This document shows positions 52,568 to 61,539 of a stretch of DNA of 64,000 nt, one piece after another (within the stretch, counting starts at the first letter, position 1; each line of letters starts with the position of its first letter). The position numbers were made by a program, and so were the translations under genes. This DNA comes from Pseudomonadota bacterium (GTDB taxonomy: Bacteria > Pseudomonadota > Gammaproteobacteria > Burkholderiales > Burkholderiaceae_B), in assembly GCA_023389155.1 (NCBI GenBank), contig JAEWEV010000011.1, positions 62,001 through 126,000 on the forward strand. The letters are read 5' to 3'. The notes under the pieces were generated by a model, which was given only the letters and a program-made list of their open reading frames with translations, was not told the DNA's origin and did no database searches.

Positions 52568-53551
52568 TCATCCGGCAACATGCGCCAGAACAGGCTCGCC
52601 CTCGATGGCCACCGAGGTGGTACCGTCCGGCCCGACGGGGATATCACCCACCAGTGTCGTGCGGTAAAGCTGCCGATCAAATGCGGTATCAAATATATCC
52701 ACTGGTGCAAGATGCGCAGTGGAACGATTATCCCAGAATGCAATTGAGCCCGGATCCCATTTAAAGCGCACGGTATATTCGGGCCGGATCACGTGCTCGA
52801 ACAGCAACTGCAGCAACTGCTCGCTCTCGCGCGGCGCCAGCCCCACAACGCGTTTGAGAAAAGACGGACTGACGTACAGTGCACGTTCACCGCTTTCCGG
52901 GTGCACACGCACCAGCGGATGATGACTGACCAGCGGGCGCTTTTCGACATCTTTCTCGAACGCTGATTTTGCCTGCGCCCCTTCAGGAGGCGTGAACCTG
53001 TGCTCTCCTGTCAGGGTATCCACAAAGGCACGCAGCGTCGGGGACAATCCGCGATAAGCAGCAACCAGATTTGTCCATTGCGTATCACCGGAATACGGAG
53101 GAATGGTGACACCGCGCAGAATGGAGGCAAATGGCGGATTGACTGCCGCTGTCACATCGGTATGCCAGCCTGTCCATGGCCGGACCAGCCTTTCACCGCC
53201 AAACCGGTTGGCCTTGCGATCCCGTCCGACACTATAAATCTCGGGATGTCCCTGTACATAGCCAAAGACAGGATGACCCACGGTAAGCTGGCCAAATTGC
53301 CGGCTGAACGCGATGTGCTGTTCGTGGCTGAGGTATTGATTCCGGAAAAAAACCACTTTCCATTGCAGTAAGGCGGTACGGATGGTGGCAATTTGCTGTG
53401 GTGTCAGGCTGAACCGCAAGTCTACCCCGTCAATCTGCGCGCCGATATGGGCGGTCAGAGGGGTGACGGTCAGCTCCGGACCCAGGGAAGCGGAATCGGT
53501 AACGGTTTCCCTGTCGGTGATGGCATCGGTGTGTTCCAGTACATATGACAT
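52568..53551 (-). CDS. TauD/TfdA-family dioxygenase (alkylsulfatase/taurine type), copy 1
   Basis: 327 residues. Fe(II) ligands His130 and Asp132 (GWHTDVT) and His280 (STAHLAP, after FWDNR). The 2-oxoglutarate arginines are Arg293 and Arg297 (DRQLYRTT). Together with 2-oxoglutarate and oxygen such enzymes hydroxylate the carbon next to the sulfonate or sulfate ester, releasing sulfite or sulfate and an aldehyde. AtsK of Pseudomonas putida is the closest pattern by gene context. Last gene of TauD-SsuC-SsuB-SsuA-TauD. It is clearly a paralogue of the first gene (WHxDVT, SGDT, FEH, FWDNR and LVGDIPVGP shared). Confidence 0.9.
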   Translation of the reverse strand: MSYVLEHTDAITDRETVTDSASLGPELTVTPLTAHIGAQIDGVDLRFSLTPQQIATIRTALLQWKVVFFRNQYLSHEQHIAFSRQFGQLTVGHPVFGYVQGHPEIYSVGRDRKANRFGGERLVRPWTGWHTDVTAAVNPPFASILRGVTIPPYSGDTQWTNLVAAYRGLSPTLRAFVDTLTGEHRFTPPEGAQAKSAFEKDVEKRPLVSHHPLVRVHPESGERALYVSPSFLKRVVGLAPRESEQLLQLLFEHVIRPEYTVRFKWDPGSIAFWDNRSTAHLAPVDIFDTAFDRQLYRTTLVGDIPVGPDGTTSVAIEGEPVLAHVAG

Positions 53552-53626
53552 ATCGAATCCTTTGAATTGATGTTGCGTATTTTGGGGCGACCGCCCGCCG
53601 GCAGAATGCCAGCAAGCGGTGAAAAA

Positions 53627-54838
53627 TCAAGGGGTCGCCGCTGCAGTGGCAGCGCCTGCAACTGTCCCTGTTTGGTTGGATAACGTTTGTGATGCTGAAG
53701 CTGACGATGAATCACTGGAACTGATTACGGCGTGCGTCTCGTTACGCAGCGGTCGGGGCACTGCGCCGTCCAGACGGTTCTGCGTTGCCACGATGTCATT
53801 AAACCTGGCATCAAGGGAGTCGGCCACGGTGACTTTTCGCTGTAACGCCCCGGTTTCAAAAAGACCATCTGCAATCTGCTGATAGATTTGCTTCAGCTCG
53901 TTTTCTATTGGGTAATAAGTTCCCAGCCCAGATTTGTCGAAAAGGTATTTGCCCTGTTCATAGGTCAGCCCCTGCTGCTTCACATAACTGGCGCGGATCC
54001 ATTGTTCCGCATTACGCTGCTGCCAGTTAAGAACCTGTACTGCACGCCGCGTCAGATCGGCCAGCGCGTGAACCTTGACGGGATCATCCAGCACCGCCTG
54101 TCGTGTAACCAACACGTTCAGTCCCCAGTTATGCCCCGTCCCGTCTTCAACAATCGGTGGGCTGCCCAGTCTGAATAACTGCTGTCCCAGCACGATGGCC
54201 GCGTCTACCGAGCGGGAGGCAAACGTTGGCGCTACCTCCGAGCCGGCCAGAGCAACGCGTTTGATATCCTTACGAATATCCAGCCCCGCCGAGTGCAGAA
54301 TACCGCTAAGAATCATGTGACGACCGGTACCCGGCGGATAGGCAACCGCCTTGCCAGCCAGGTCTTTGGCAGTCCGGATGCCGCTGTCGGGCTGCGCCAC
54401 CAGGAAAATATTGCCGGGGCTGCCCGGATTGGCAATAGCGGCAATCACTTTGAGATCCTGTACACCCGATGCAAGCGCAATGGGCAACGGCGCTTCACCA
54501 ATAAACCCCACGTCTACCGCGCCGGACACAAGCGCTTCCAGTACCGCCGGCCCGCCATTGAAATTGGCAAATGTGGTTTTGTATGGCGCGTCCTGGCCAA
54601 GACCGGAGATATTCCACGGAATGGAAAACTGATCGCTTTGTTCTGCAATCACAAGCCTGACACCATTGGGTACGGCATCACTCAATTTTTTGTCGAAGGC
54701 CGCCTGCTCGCTGCTTGCTGCAAGTGCCACAGCCGGCACGCTTGCTGCCAACGCAACAGTCACGCAGCTTCGGTGCCACGACGAAACCATGCGCCTGAAT
54801 TGAAGCCGGTTGATAACTCTGGAAAGTAAGGACTGCAT
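53627..54838 (-). CDS. ssuA: Aliphatic sulfonate/sulfate-ester ABC transporter substrate-binding protein
   Basis: 403 residues, longer than the usual SsuA (about 320). A basic leader and hydrophobic core (about 20-41, ending AVALAAS) form the signal peptide. The SsuA/NMT1 fold shows in LEALVSGAVDVGFIGEAPLP, AYPPGTGRHMILSGILHSAG and YVKQQGLTYEQGKYLFDKSG. The last 40 residues are a low-complexity Ser/Ala/Thr tail (SSSDSSSASASQTLSNQT), not part of the fold. The neighbours SsuB, SsuC and two TauD-like enzymes indicate an organosulfur ligand. It lies 46 bases after ssuB. Confidence 0.88.
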   Translation of the reverse strand: MQSLLSRVINRLQFRRMVSSWHRSCVTVALAASVPAVALAASSEQAAFDKKLSDAVPNGVRLVIAEQSDQFSIPWNISGLGQDAPYKTTFANFNGGPAVLEALVSGAVDVGFIGEAPLPIALASGVQDLKVIAAIANPGSPGNIFLVAQPDSGIRTAKDLAGKAVAYPPGTGRHMILSGILHSAGLDIRKDIKRVALAGSEVAPTFASRSVDAAIVLGQQLFRLGSPPIVEDGTGHNWGLNVLVTRQAVLDDPVKVHALADLTRRAVQVLNWQQRNAEQWIRASYVKQQGLTYEQGKYLFDKSGLGTYYPIENELKQIYQQIADGLFETGALQRKVTVADSLDARFNDIVATQNRLDGAVPRPLRNETHAVISSSDSSSASASQTLSNQTGTVAGAATAAATP

Positions 54839-54884
54839 GACTACCTCTGCTCGTTAAAAACGCGAAAATTGTGAAATGTTGTGT

Positions 54885-55598
54885 TCAGACATGAACCACG
54901 CCCAATTCTTCCAGCAGCGCTTCCCGCAACTGATCAAAACGCGGGTGATTACGCCGGATCGGATCATCAATGGAAACCTGCTCGTCAAATGAAATATGTC
55001 CATCATTCAGGACCAGCAAACGGTCTGCCAGTAACAGGGCTTCATCAACATCGTGCGTGACCAGCAGGACGGCGGGACGATGACGCTCGTACAGATTGCG
55101 AAGCAGCACATGCATGCGCAGCCGGGTGAGCGCATCAAGCGCACCAAAGGGTTCGTCCAGCAGGAGTAGCTGCGGTTCACGTACCAGGGCACGTGCCAGG
55201 GCCGCACGCTGGGCTTCGCCGCCAGACAGGGTACGGGGCCACGCTTGCGCGTGGTGCTGCAATCCCACCTCGTTCAAGGCTGCCAATGCGCGCTCACGCG
55301 TTGCCGCGCCCTGCGGCAGTCCCACCGTGACGTTGCGCAGAACGCGCTGCCAGGGGAATAATCTGGGCTCCTGGAAAACAATGGCACGCCTGCCAGGCAC
55401 TTTTACTTCTCCGGTGACCTGTCCATCCAGTGCGCCCAGTACCCGCAGGAACGTACTTTTCCCGGAACCGCTGCGCCCCAGCAGCGCCACAAATTCGCCT
55501 TGTCCGATAGTGAGGGAAAGCCCGTTCAGCACCTTGCGCTCTCCGAACACTTTGTCCAGCCCGCGCACCCGTACCGCCGTGTGATTACTGGCCATCAA
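54885..55598 (-). CDS. ssuB: Sulfonate/sulfate-ester ABC transporter ATP-binding protein
   Basis: 237 residues. Walker A GRSGSGKST (41-49), Q-loop FQEPRLFPW, signature LSGGE (124-128), Walker B LLLLDEP (144-150), and the switch histidine in LVTHDVDEALLLAD. QEPRLFPWQRV is typical of SsuB/TauB ATPases. The start overlaps the ssuC stop by 14 bases. Drives uptake with SsuC. Confidence 0.93.
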   Translation of the reverse strand: MMASNHTAVRVRGLDKVFGERKVLNGLSLTIGQGEFVALLGRSGSGKSTFLRVLGALDGQVTGEVKVPGRRAIVFQEPRLFPWQRVLRNVTVGLPQGAATRERALAALNEVGLQHHAQAWPRTLSGGEAQRAALARALVREPQLLLLDEPFGALDALTRLRMHVLLRNLYERHRPAVLLVTHDVDEALLLADRLLVLNDGHISFDEQVSIDDPIRRNHPRFDQLREALLEELGVVHV

Positions 55599-56508
55599 AC
55601 ACTCTCCGCCATTGCAGCAGTCGCGCTTCCAGATATCTGACCAGACTCAGGGACAGCAATCCCAGAATGGCATAGACAGCCAGCAGCACAAAAATAATAT
55701 CGATTCTGAAATACTCACGCGCATCCGCCATCATCCGGCCTAATCCGAGCGGGGCATTGATGGTTTCGGCAAAAATCAGAGCAAGCCATGCACTGGTAAG
55801 CGCAATCCGCAAGCCCACCAGAAAACCGGGCAAAGCACCTGGCAGAATCACGGATGTAATCATCTCGCGTCTTCGCACCCCAAATGTTGTTGCCGCTTCA
55901 ATCAGCGAAGCGTCGACATTGCGGATCGCGCTGTAGGTATTGATGTAAATGGCGACCAGCACACCCAGCGAAATCAGAATGATTTTCGAATCCTCACCAA
56001 TGCCGAACCAGGCGATCAGTACGGGTAGAAGCGCAAAATTGGGAACGGCACGCAGGATCTCCATATTGGCGTCAACAATATTTTCTCCGGCACGCGAAAG
56101 TCCGCTGACGATGGCGCCTGTCAGTCCCACCGTCAGCCCGAGCGCCAGGCCGGCGAGCACCCGCTGCAACGACGACCACAAATGGGTTTGCAGTTCACCC
56201 GATGCCAGTAGCGTCCAGGCCGTCGTGAGGACGGTCCAGGGGGCGGGTGTCGTGCGCGGATCAAAGACCTGCAGGGAAACCAGCAATTGCCAGAGCGCCA
56301 GCAGCAGAAGCGGGCCAAGCAGGCGCTGGATCGAACGCGGCACTTTGCCGGCCGTGTGGTGCACGCCGGCTATCACAGTCGGATCAACCATGGCGGAATC
56401 ATCCGGCGTCGCAGGGCTGGGTCCCGCTGCTGGCGGAACCTGCCGGTACAGCAGCTCACCGGAAAAATCGCCGACCTGCGAAACGATACCTGTAGATGGA
56501 GAAACCAT
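55585..56508 (-). CDS. ssuC: Sulfonate/sulfate-ester ABC transporter permease
   Basis: 307 residues with six membrane helices in the last 240. The EAA loop is seen as EAATTFGVRRREMITSVILP followed by GALPGFLVG, and LIFAETINAPLGLGRMMADA is typical of SsuC/TauC. The N-terminal 65 residues are polar and longer than in SsuC; an internal Met at residue 40 is a possible alternative start. It follows the first TauD gene by 63 bases and overlaps ssuB by 14 bases. Confidence 0.92.
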   Translation of the reverse strand: MVSPSTGIVSQVGDFSGELLYRQVPPAAGPSPATPDDSAMVDPTVIAGVHHTAGKVPRSIQRLLGPLLLLALWQLLVSLQVFDPRTTPAPWTVLTTAWTLLASGELQTHLWSSLQRVLAGLALGLTVGLTGAIVSGLSRAGENIVDANMEILRAVPNFALLPVLIAWFGIGEDSKIILISLGVLVAIYINTYSAIRNVDASLIEAATTFGVRRREMITSVILPGALPGFLVGLRIALTSAWLALIFAETINAPLGLGRMMADAREYFRIDIIFVLLAVYAILGLLSLSLVRYLEARLLQWRRVFDGQ

Positions 56509-56571
56509 ATTGAATACTCTGGCTATAACGTTAAGGGAATGACGCGGTCTTTATTGCGCATGTCATGTGGT

Positions 56572-57534
56572 TCAGGCGGCCAGAAACGGCTGTCCCTCTA
56601 TAGAAGTGGAACGTACGCCACCCGGACCTACCGGTATATCGCCCACCAGCGTGATGCGGTGTAAAACGCGCGCCACATCCAGATGCTCAAAATCCCGGGG
56701 TGCCAGATGCAATACCGCACGGTTGTCCCAGAATGCGATCGAGCCGGGCTCCCATCTGAATCTGTCGGTATGGACCGGGTTGGCAATGTGCTCAAACAGC
56801 AGATCCAGGATATGACGGCTTTCTCTTGGCGATACACCAACGATCTGACGGGTGAACGAAGGGTTGACGTAAATGACCTTTTCACCGGTGTCCGGATGGA
56901 TACGCACAACCGGATGGATCGATGCCAGTGGCTTATTGCGTACCCACTCTCCAATTTTCTCGTCGCTGCGCTCCGCATTCTGGCTGGAGCCAAAGCGATG
57001 TTCGGCGCGCAAGGTGTCGATCAGGTTGCGTATAGGGAGGGACAACGTCCGATAGGCCGCGGCAACATTGGTGAAATGGGTATCACCGCTGAATTCGGGC
57101 ACCACTTCGGCACGAAGAATCGAATAGGCGGGGGGATTGATCAGGGGCGTCACATCGGCATGCCATCCTGGTCCATTGCCTCCCTCCTGTTTACGATACC
57201 GTTCGCCATAGCGCTTGCGATATGCATCGGGTGATACGGTATGGATTTCGGGAAAACCATCCGGCGCCAGATCCCCTTCATAGGGATGGCCTGGGGTAAC
57301 ATCCCCAAACTGACGGCCAAAGGCGATATGCTGGGCATGATTCAGGTGCTGATCACGAAAGTACACCACACCCCACTTGTTCAGCGCCTCGCGTATAGTG
57401 GTGATCTGCGCTTTGCTCAACGGTTTTGTCAGGTTGACGCCGGTAATCAACGCACCCGTATACCCGGATTGCGGTAAAACCTGAATTTGCTGGTCGACGG
57501 GAAGTTCCCGGACTTTCAATGCTGCTGTGTTCAT
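56572..57534 (-). CDS. TauD/TfdA-family dioxygenase (alkylsulfatase/taurine type), copy 2
   Basis: 320 residues from MNTAALKVREL, which has AAGGAA eight bases upstream; the open frame extends to 57612. Fe(II) ligands His125 and Asp127 (GWHADVT) and His276 (VLHLAP); 2-oxoglutarate arginines Arg289 and Arg293 (ARVLHRIT). First gene of the TauD-SsuCBA-TauD operon. It shares motifs with the last gene but differs in the substrate side (a longer insert, about 100-120, rich in Arg/Lys/Tyr), so the two probably handle different chain lengths or head groups. Confidence 0.9.
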   Translation of the reverse strand: MNTAALKVRELPVDQQIQVLPQSGYTGALITGVNLTKPLSKAQITTIREALNKWGVVYFRDQHLNHAQHIAFGRQFGDVTPGHPYEGDLAPDGFPEIHTVSPDAYRKRYGERYRKQEGGNGPGWHADVTPLINPPAYSILRAEVVPEFSGDTHFTNVAAAYRTLSLPIRNLIDTLRAEHRFGSSQNAERSDEKIGEWVRNKPLASIHPVVRIHPDTGEKVIYVNPSFTRQIVGVSPRESRHILDLLFEHIANPVHTDRFRWEPGSIAFWDNRAVLHLAPRDFEHLDVARVLHRITLVGDIPVGPGGVRSTSIEGQPFLAA

Positions 57535-58058
57535 GGTGCGATTCCTTGAAAGAGTTGAATTTGCTAACTGGTGATGTATCACGTCTGTTATTTCATATGT
57601 GATATTTCGCAAGGCAATGTTTTCACCGTCCGTTAAAGTCTACGGACACCGCTTTCAATAGGGAACGTTTTTTTCGCGATAAGATAAGACGGGTTTCGCA
57701 TTAGCATTTACAGTCATTTTTAAATGCTTTCAGAGAGATAACCTTATACATATCGGATTATTAACCGCATAATCACGCACCCCGGAACAGATTGGCGGGG
57801 ATCATACCCGTTTTCATACTGCGAGGGTTTTCCGTTGTTGGGGAGTCGAGTGGCACACATTGGTGTGGCTGCCGGCGTCTCAGCGATTCATCGCAGCGGA
57901 TGCGTGCTGCTGCCAGTTTGCGACGCGGCGGGTATTATTGGTATTGCCAAATCCGGCTTATTGAGTGGATCAAAAAATGGTAAAGTGAAACTGCCAGTTT
58001 TTACGAAAGCGCCGCTGATTTCATCCGGCATAATTGCCCGACCACCTGACGAGTATTT
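57535..58058. other. Divergent promoter region between TauD/Ssu operon and nitroreductase
   Basis: About 520 bases. AT-rich promoter-like sequence at 57590-57780, on the TauD/Ssu side. Short open frames (57792-57983, 57835-58062) have no ribosome site or recognised motif. CysB- or Cbl-type control of the sulfur operon would be expected, but I could not pick a convincing site by eye. Confidence 0.45.
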
Positions 58059-58772
58059 ATGAACAGCCGAGAACCACTGGAAGAAAATCCTACCCTGCAG
58101 GCGATTCTGAGTCGCAAAAGCGTCCGCGGCTTTCTTCCCGATGCGGTCAGCGAAGAAGATATCCGCAAGATCCTGCACGCCGCAGCACGGGCCCCCAGCG
58201 GCAGCAATATCCAGCCCTGGAAAGTACATGTCGTCTCTGGCACCATGCGAGACAAATTATCGCAGTCGCTGTGCCGAGCCCATGACGGCGATGAACCCAC
58301 CAGACGGCAATATCAGTATTACCCCGTAACGTGGCGCGAGCCCTATCTTGCACGTCGTCGCGAAACAGGTTGGTCTCTGTATCACACGCTTGGCATTACC
58401 CGCGAAGACAAGGCCGGCATGAAACGTCAGCACGGACGCAATTTTGCATTTTTTGATGCGCCGGTGGTACTGTTCATTACACTTGACTGTGATATGGAAA
58501 CCGGCAGCTGGATGGACCTGGGGCTGTTTATCCAGACCATAATGATCGCCGCCCGCTCGCTGGGGCTGCATACCTGCCCGCAGGCGGCACTCAGCAATTA
58601 TCCCGACATTGTCCGCAGCCACTTGAATATTGCCGAAGACCAGATCATCGCTTGCGGAATCTCGCTGGGCTATGAGGATACCCGTCACCCGGCCAATCAT
58701 TTCCACACGACGCGACTGAGCGTGGATGAATTTACCGTTTTCCATTGCGATGCAGGGAAGGAGGCATCATGA
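58059..58772 (+). CDS. Nitroreductase family protein
   Basis: 237 residues. NPTLQAILSRKSVRGFLPDA near the N-terminus and ARAPSGSNIQPWKVHVV are the FMN-binding segments of the nitroreductase family; MDLGLFIQTIMIAARSLGLH and CGISLGYED finish the pocket. Members reduce nitro groups, quinones, enones or halogenated rings. The stop overlaps the start of a CoA-transferase gene by 4 bases (ATGA) with AGGAGG in the nitroreductase end, so both proteins are made together. This pairing suggests that an acyl-CoA or aromatic acid is reduced; the substrate is unknown. Confidence 0.9.
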   Translation: MNSREPLEENPTLQAILSRKSVRGFLPDAVSEEDIRKILHAAARAPSGSNIQPWKVHVVSGTMRDKLSQSLCRAHDGDEPTRRQYQYYPVTWREPYLARRRETGWSLYHTLGITREDKAGMKRQHGRNFAFFDAPVVLFITLDCDMETGSWMDLGLFIQTIMIAARSLGLHTCPQAALSNYPDIVRSHLNIAEDQIIACGISLGYEDTRHPANHFHTTRLSVDEFTVFHCDAGKEAS

Positions 58773-60145
58773 CCGTCACCTCTGGCCCTGCTGACGGCCT
58801 GGTCCCCAACCGCCTGTTGTCTGCGCTCCTGCCCATCCTGAAACTGGCGCCAGAGTATGCGCAGTCGCATTTACGCATGGGATCTGGCAACTTTCTGCCA
58901 TCCGGCCTGCAGGTCAATGAGCTGGCTTGCGGCGCGGTTGCCGCTGCAGCGCTGGCCGCAGCCGATCTGCGTCATGCCGGTATCGCACTGGTCGATCCGG
59001 CGCAGGTATCCGTCGCCTTTCGCAACGACCAGCTGCAGACCATCGACGGGGAACGCGCGGCTGTGTTCAAGTCACATTCGGGCTTTTTCCCGACGCGGGA
59101 TGGGTGGGTCCGGCTGCATGCCAATTATCCGCATCATCGACAGCGTCTGCTTGACGCTCTGGCTCTGCCAGGTGACAGTTCGCGAACGCAGCTGGCCGAA
59201 GCGCTGAAGCAGTGGCGCGCAGGCGACGTGGAAGATATCGTCACCGCGGCTGGCGGCATCGCCGTGCGTGTACGTGATAAGGCCCAGTGGCAGGCTTCGG
59301 CTCAGGCAAAAGCCGCAGCAAACGTACCTCTGCTTCGCATCGACAACATCAATATTGACACACCCGCGCCGCCGGCTTCGGTGTCGGGACGTTATCGCGT
59401 ATTGGATCTGACACGGGTGATAGCAGGACCAGTGGCCACTCGTACGCTGGCATATCTGGGCTGTGACGTCCTGCGTATCGATAACCCGGCCATGCCGGAA
59501 CTGCCGGTACAGCACGTAGATACGGGCGCGGATAAGCGTTCTGCTCTGCTTGATCTGCGTGAACCCGACGCCCTTCACCGGCTGCATGAATTGCTGGCTA
59601 CCGCAGATGTGCTGGTCACGGGCTACCGCCCGCAGGCGCTGGCGGCTTTCGGGCTGGATAGTGCCGCCCTGTCCAGAACCTATCCGAACCTGATTCATGC
59701 CACGCTTTCGGCATGGACCCTTGAGGGTCCCTGGGGCGACCGGCGCGGTTTCGACAGTATCGTACAGGCCGCAAGCGGTATCGGTGCGCTCGAATCCGAA
59801 GATGGCACCACTCCAGGCGCCCTGCCCGCGCAGGCACTGGATCATGCCACGGGCTATCTGCTGGCAGCCGGCATCTTGCGCGCTCTCAAGTGGCGCAGCG
59901 AACAGGGTGGAACCTGGCGCGTACAGGCGCATCTGCTGACCACGGCCCATTGGCTGCTGGCACAGGGCCAGGCCAGTGACCGCGGCAAAGTCCTGGAAGA
60001 TGTATCCGCGTGGCAGATCAGTCAGCCCAGTCCATCGGGAATCGTTATACAATCCCGTCCTGCCTTTGCGCTTGACCAGCATGCCAATTTTTCGCAAATA
60101 GGCGGACTTTGGGGCAATGATGACCCATCCTGGCTCGCTGGCTGA
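58769..60145 (+). CDS. Type III CoA-transferase relative with rearranged domain order
   Basis: 458 residues from the Met that overlaps the nitroreductase stop; eight codons upstream is a weaker start. The typical CaiB opening appears only in the middle: YRVLDLTRVIAGPVATRTLA (about 206-225), then VLVTGYRP and GFDSIVQAASG with the catalytic Asp. The first 200 residues instead contain SHSGFFPTRDGWVRLHANYP, a stretch normally found in the C-terminal half of the family. The order of parts is thus changed, as in a circular permutation or a fusion of a degenerate copy. The C-terminus ends soon after the Asp domain. It probably still moves CoA between acids. Confidence 0.85.
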   Translation: MTVTSGPADGLVPNRLLSALLPILKLAPEYAQSHLRMGSGNFLPSGLQVNELACGAVAAAALAAADLRHAGIALVDPAQVSVAFRNDQLQTIDGERAAVFKSHSGFFPTRDGWVRLHANYPHHRQRLLDALALPGDSSRTQLAEALKQWRAGDVEDIVTAAGGIAVRVRDKAQWQASAQAKAAANVPLLRIDNINIDTPAPPASVSGRYRVLDLTRVIAGPVATRTLAYLGCDVLRIDNPAMPELPVQHVDTGADKRSALLDLREPDALHRLHELLATADVLVTGYRPQALAAFGLDSAALSRTYPNLIHATLSAWTLEGPWGDRRGFDSIVQAASGIGALESEDGTTPGALPAQALDHATGYLLAAGILRALKWRSEQGGTWRVQAHLLTTAHWLLAQGQASDRGKVLEDVSAWQISQPSPSGIVIQSRPAFALDQHANFSQIGGLWGNDDPSWLAG

Positions 60146-60227
60146 ACAGCCTTTGGCAATCCTTCAGCCTAGCGGTCAATTGCCCTGTTCCCTCCACGAT
60201 CCCTGATACACCACCTGCACACGCATC

Positions 60228-61421
60228 ATGCATCATCCTTCCTCCGGTACGACCCCGCAACGCGCGGCCCTGGCGCTGCTCGCCCTGTCTTTGGGCAGTT
60301 TCTGTATCGGCACCACCGAATTTGCCAGTATGGGCATCCTGCCCCTGATTGTGCAGGATCTGAATGTCAGTATCCCCGTTGCCGGGCATGCCATTTCGGC
60401 CTATGCCATCGGCGTCGTAGCGGGTGCCCCGCTGCTCACCATGGCCGGCGCCCGTCTGCATCGCCGCCCTTTTTTATTGATGCTGTTCGCACTCTTTATT
60501 GCCGGCAACGTATTATCCGCCCTGGCCCCGTCCATTGACTGGCTGATTCTTGCGCGCTTTCTTACCGGTCTGCCCCACGGCTGCTATTTTGGTGCGGGCG
60601 TGGTGGCGGGAGCCCATCTGGTTGGCAAAAGCAAGACTGGCAGAGCCGTATCGCTCATCCTGCTGGGCCTGACCGTGGCCAACATTATTGGCGCGCCAGG
60701 CGCAACTTTTGTCGGGCAGACGCTGGGCTGGCGCAATACCTATTTGCTGGTGGGCCTTTTCGGCCTGGCGGCGTTTGCTTGCCTTTGGCTTTGGCTGCCG
60801 AAATCCGATGCCCTCAGGGGTAATCCGGTCAGGCAGGAGCTGCACGGCCTGAAAACACCCAAAGCCTGGTTTCTTCTGCTGATTATCGCCATTGGCACCA
60901 GCAGCATTTTCGCCGTCTATACCTATATCGGCCCGATGGTCACCGATATTGCCCATATGTCATCTGCCATGATCCCCGTTGCGCTCATGACATTTGGCGC
61001 CGGCATGACCAGCGGTAATCTGCTGGGTGGTTATCTCGCTGACAAATACCAGCAGAAGGGCATCATTATTGGCTTTTTCTGCGTGCTCATTTCGCTTGTG
61101 ATATTCGGGATGACGGCCTCAACGCCGCTGATGCTGCTGGCCTGCATGTTTGCCATTGCCTTCAGTTCCATGCTGGTAGTGCCATCGATGCAGGTGCAGA
61201 TTATGCTGAGCGCTCCGCAGGCACCGACACTGATGGGGGCGTTAACGCACGCGGCTTTCAATGCCGCGAACGCGCTGGGTGCATGGCTGGGCGGCGTCAC
61301 GATTGCTGCCGGGCTTGGTTTGGTGTCACCGGTATGGGCAGGTCTGGTGATGACACTGGCCGGACTGGTAATCTTCCTGATGCGGGGCGTGATTTTGCGC
61401 AAGGCTGAGCAAGCCGGGTAA
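60228..61421 (+). CDS. MFS transporter of the DHA1 / AraJ type
   Basis: 397 residues, twelve membrane helices. SLGSFCIGTTEFASMGILPL and SAYAIGVVAGAPLLTMAGAR are typical of the arabinose-efflux / YdhP group of proton-driven exporters. GAPGATFVGQTLGWRNTYLL and GNLLGGYLADKYQQKGI are the further MFS motifs. It is 82 bases after the CoA-transferase gene on the same strand and may export a by-product or toxic substrate of that pair; this is inferred from position only. Confidence 0.9.
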   Translation: MHHPSSGTTPQRAALALLALSLGSFCIGTTEFASMGILPLIVQDLNVSIPVAGHAISAYAIGVVAGAPLLTMAGARLHRRPFLLMLFALFIAGNVLSALAPSIDWLILARFLTGLPHGCYFGAGVVAGAHLVGKSKTGRAVSLILLGLTVANIIGAPGATFVGQTLGWRNTYLLVGLFGLAAFACLWLWLPKSDALRGNPVRQELHGLKTPKAWFLLLIIAIGTSSIFAVYTYIGPMVTDIAHMSSAMIPVALMTFGAGMTSGNLLGGYLADKYQQKGIIIGFFCVLISLVIFGMTASTPLMLLACMFAIAFSSMLVVPSMQVQIMLSAPQAPTLMGALTHAAFNAANALGAWLGGVTIAAGLGLVSPVWAGLVMTLAGLVIFLMRGVILRKAEQAG

Positions 61422-61442
61422 GACGAGGCGCCCGCCGTATCG

Positions 61443-61458
61443 CCCCGCAACAGCGGGG
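61443..61458. terminator. Hairpin between convergent MFS and nitronate monooxygenase genes
   Basis: CCCCGC and GCGGGG form a 6-base stem with loop AACA, 22 bases after the MFS stop. No T-run; a second small hairpin GAGCGT/ACGCTC (about 61507-61524) follows. Termination is plausible but weakly supported. Confidence 0.4.
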
Positions 61459-61539
61459 TGTGACGCGATAAGCGGGACGTGCCGTCTATCCGGATCATCC
61501 AGCCTGGAGCGTCCTTCCACGCTCATGCGGGGGATGACG

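Noticed and set aside
59072..60097. 341-codon open frame on the minus strand
   Set aside because: It lies wholly inside the CoA-transferase gene on the other strand, has no family motif and no ribosome site; a shadow frame.
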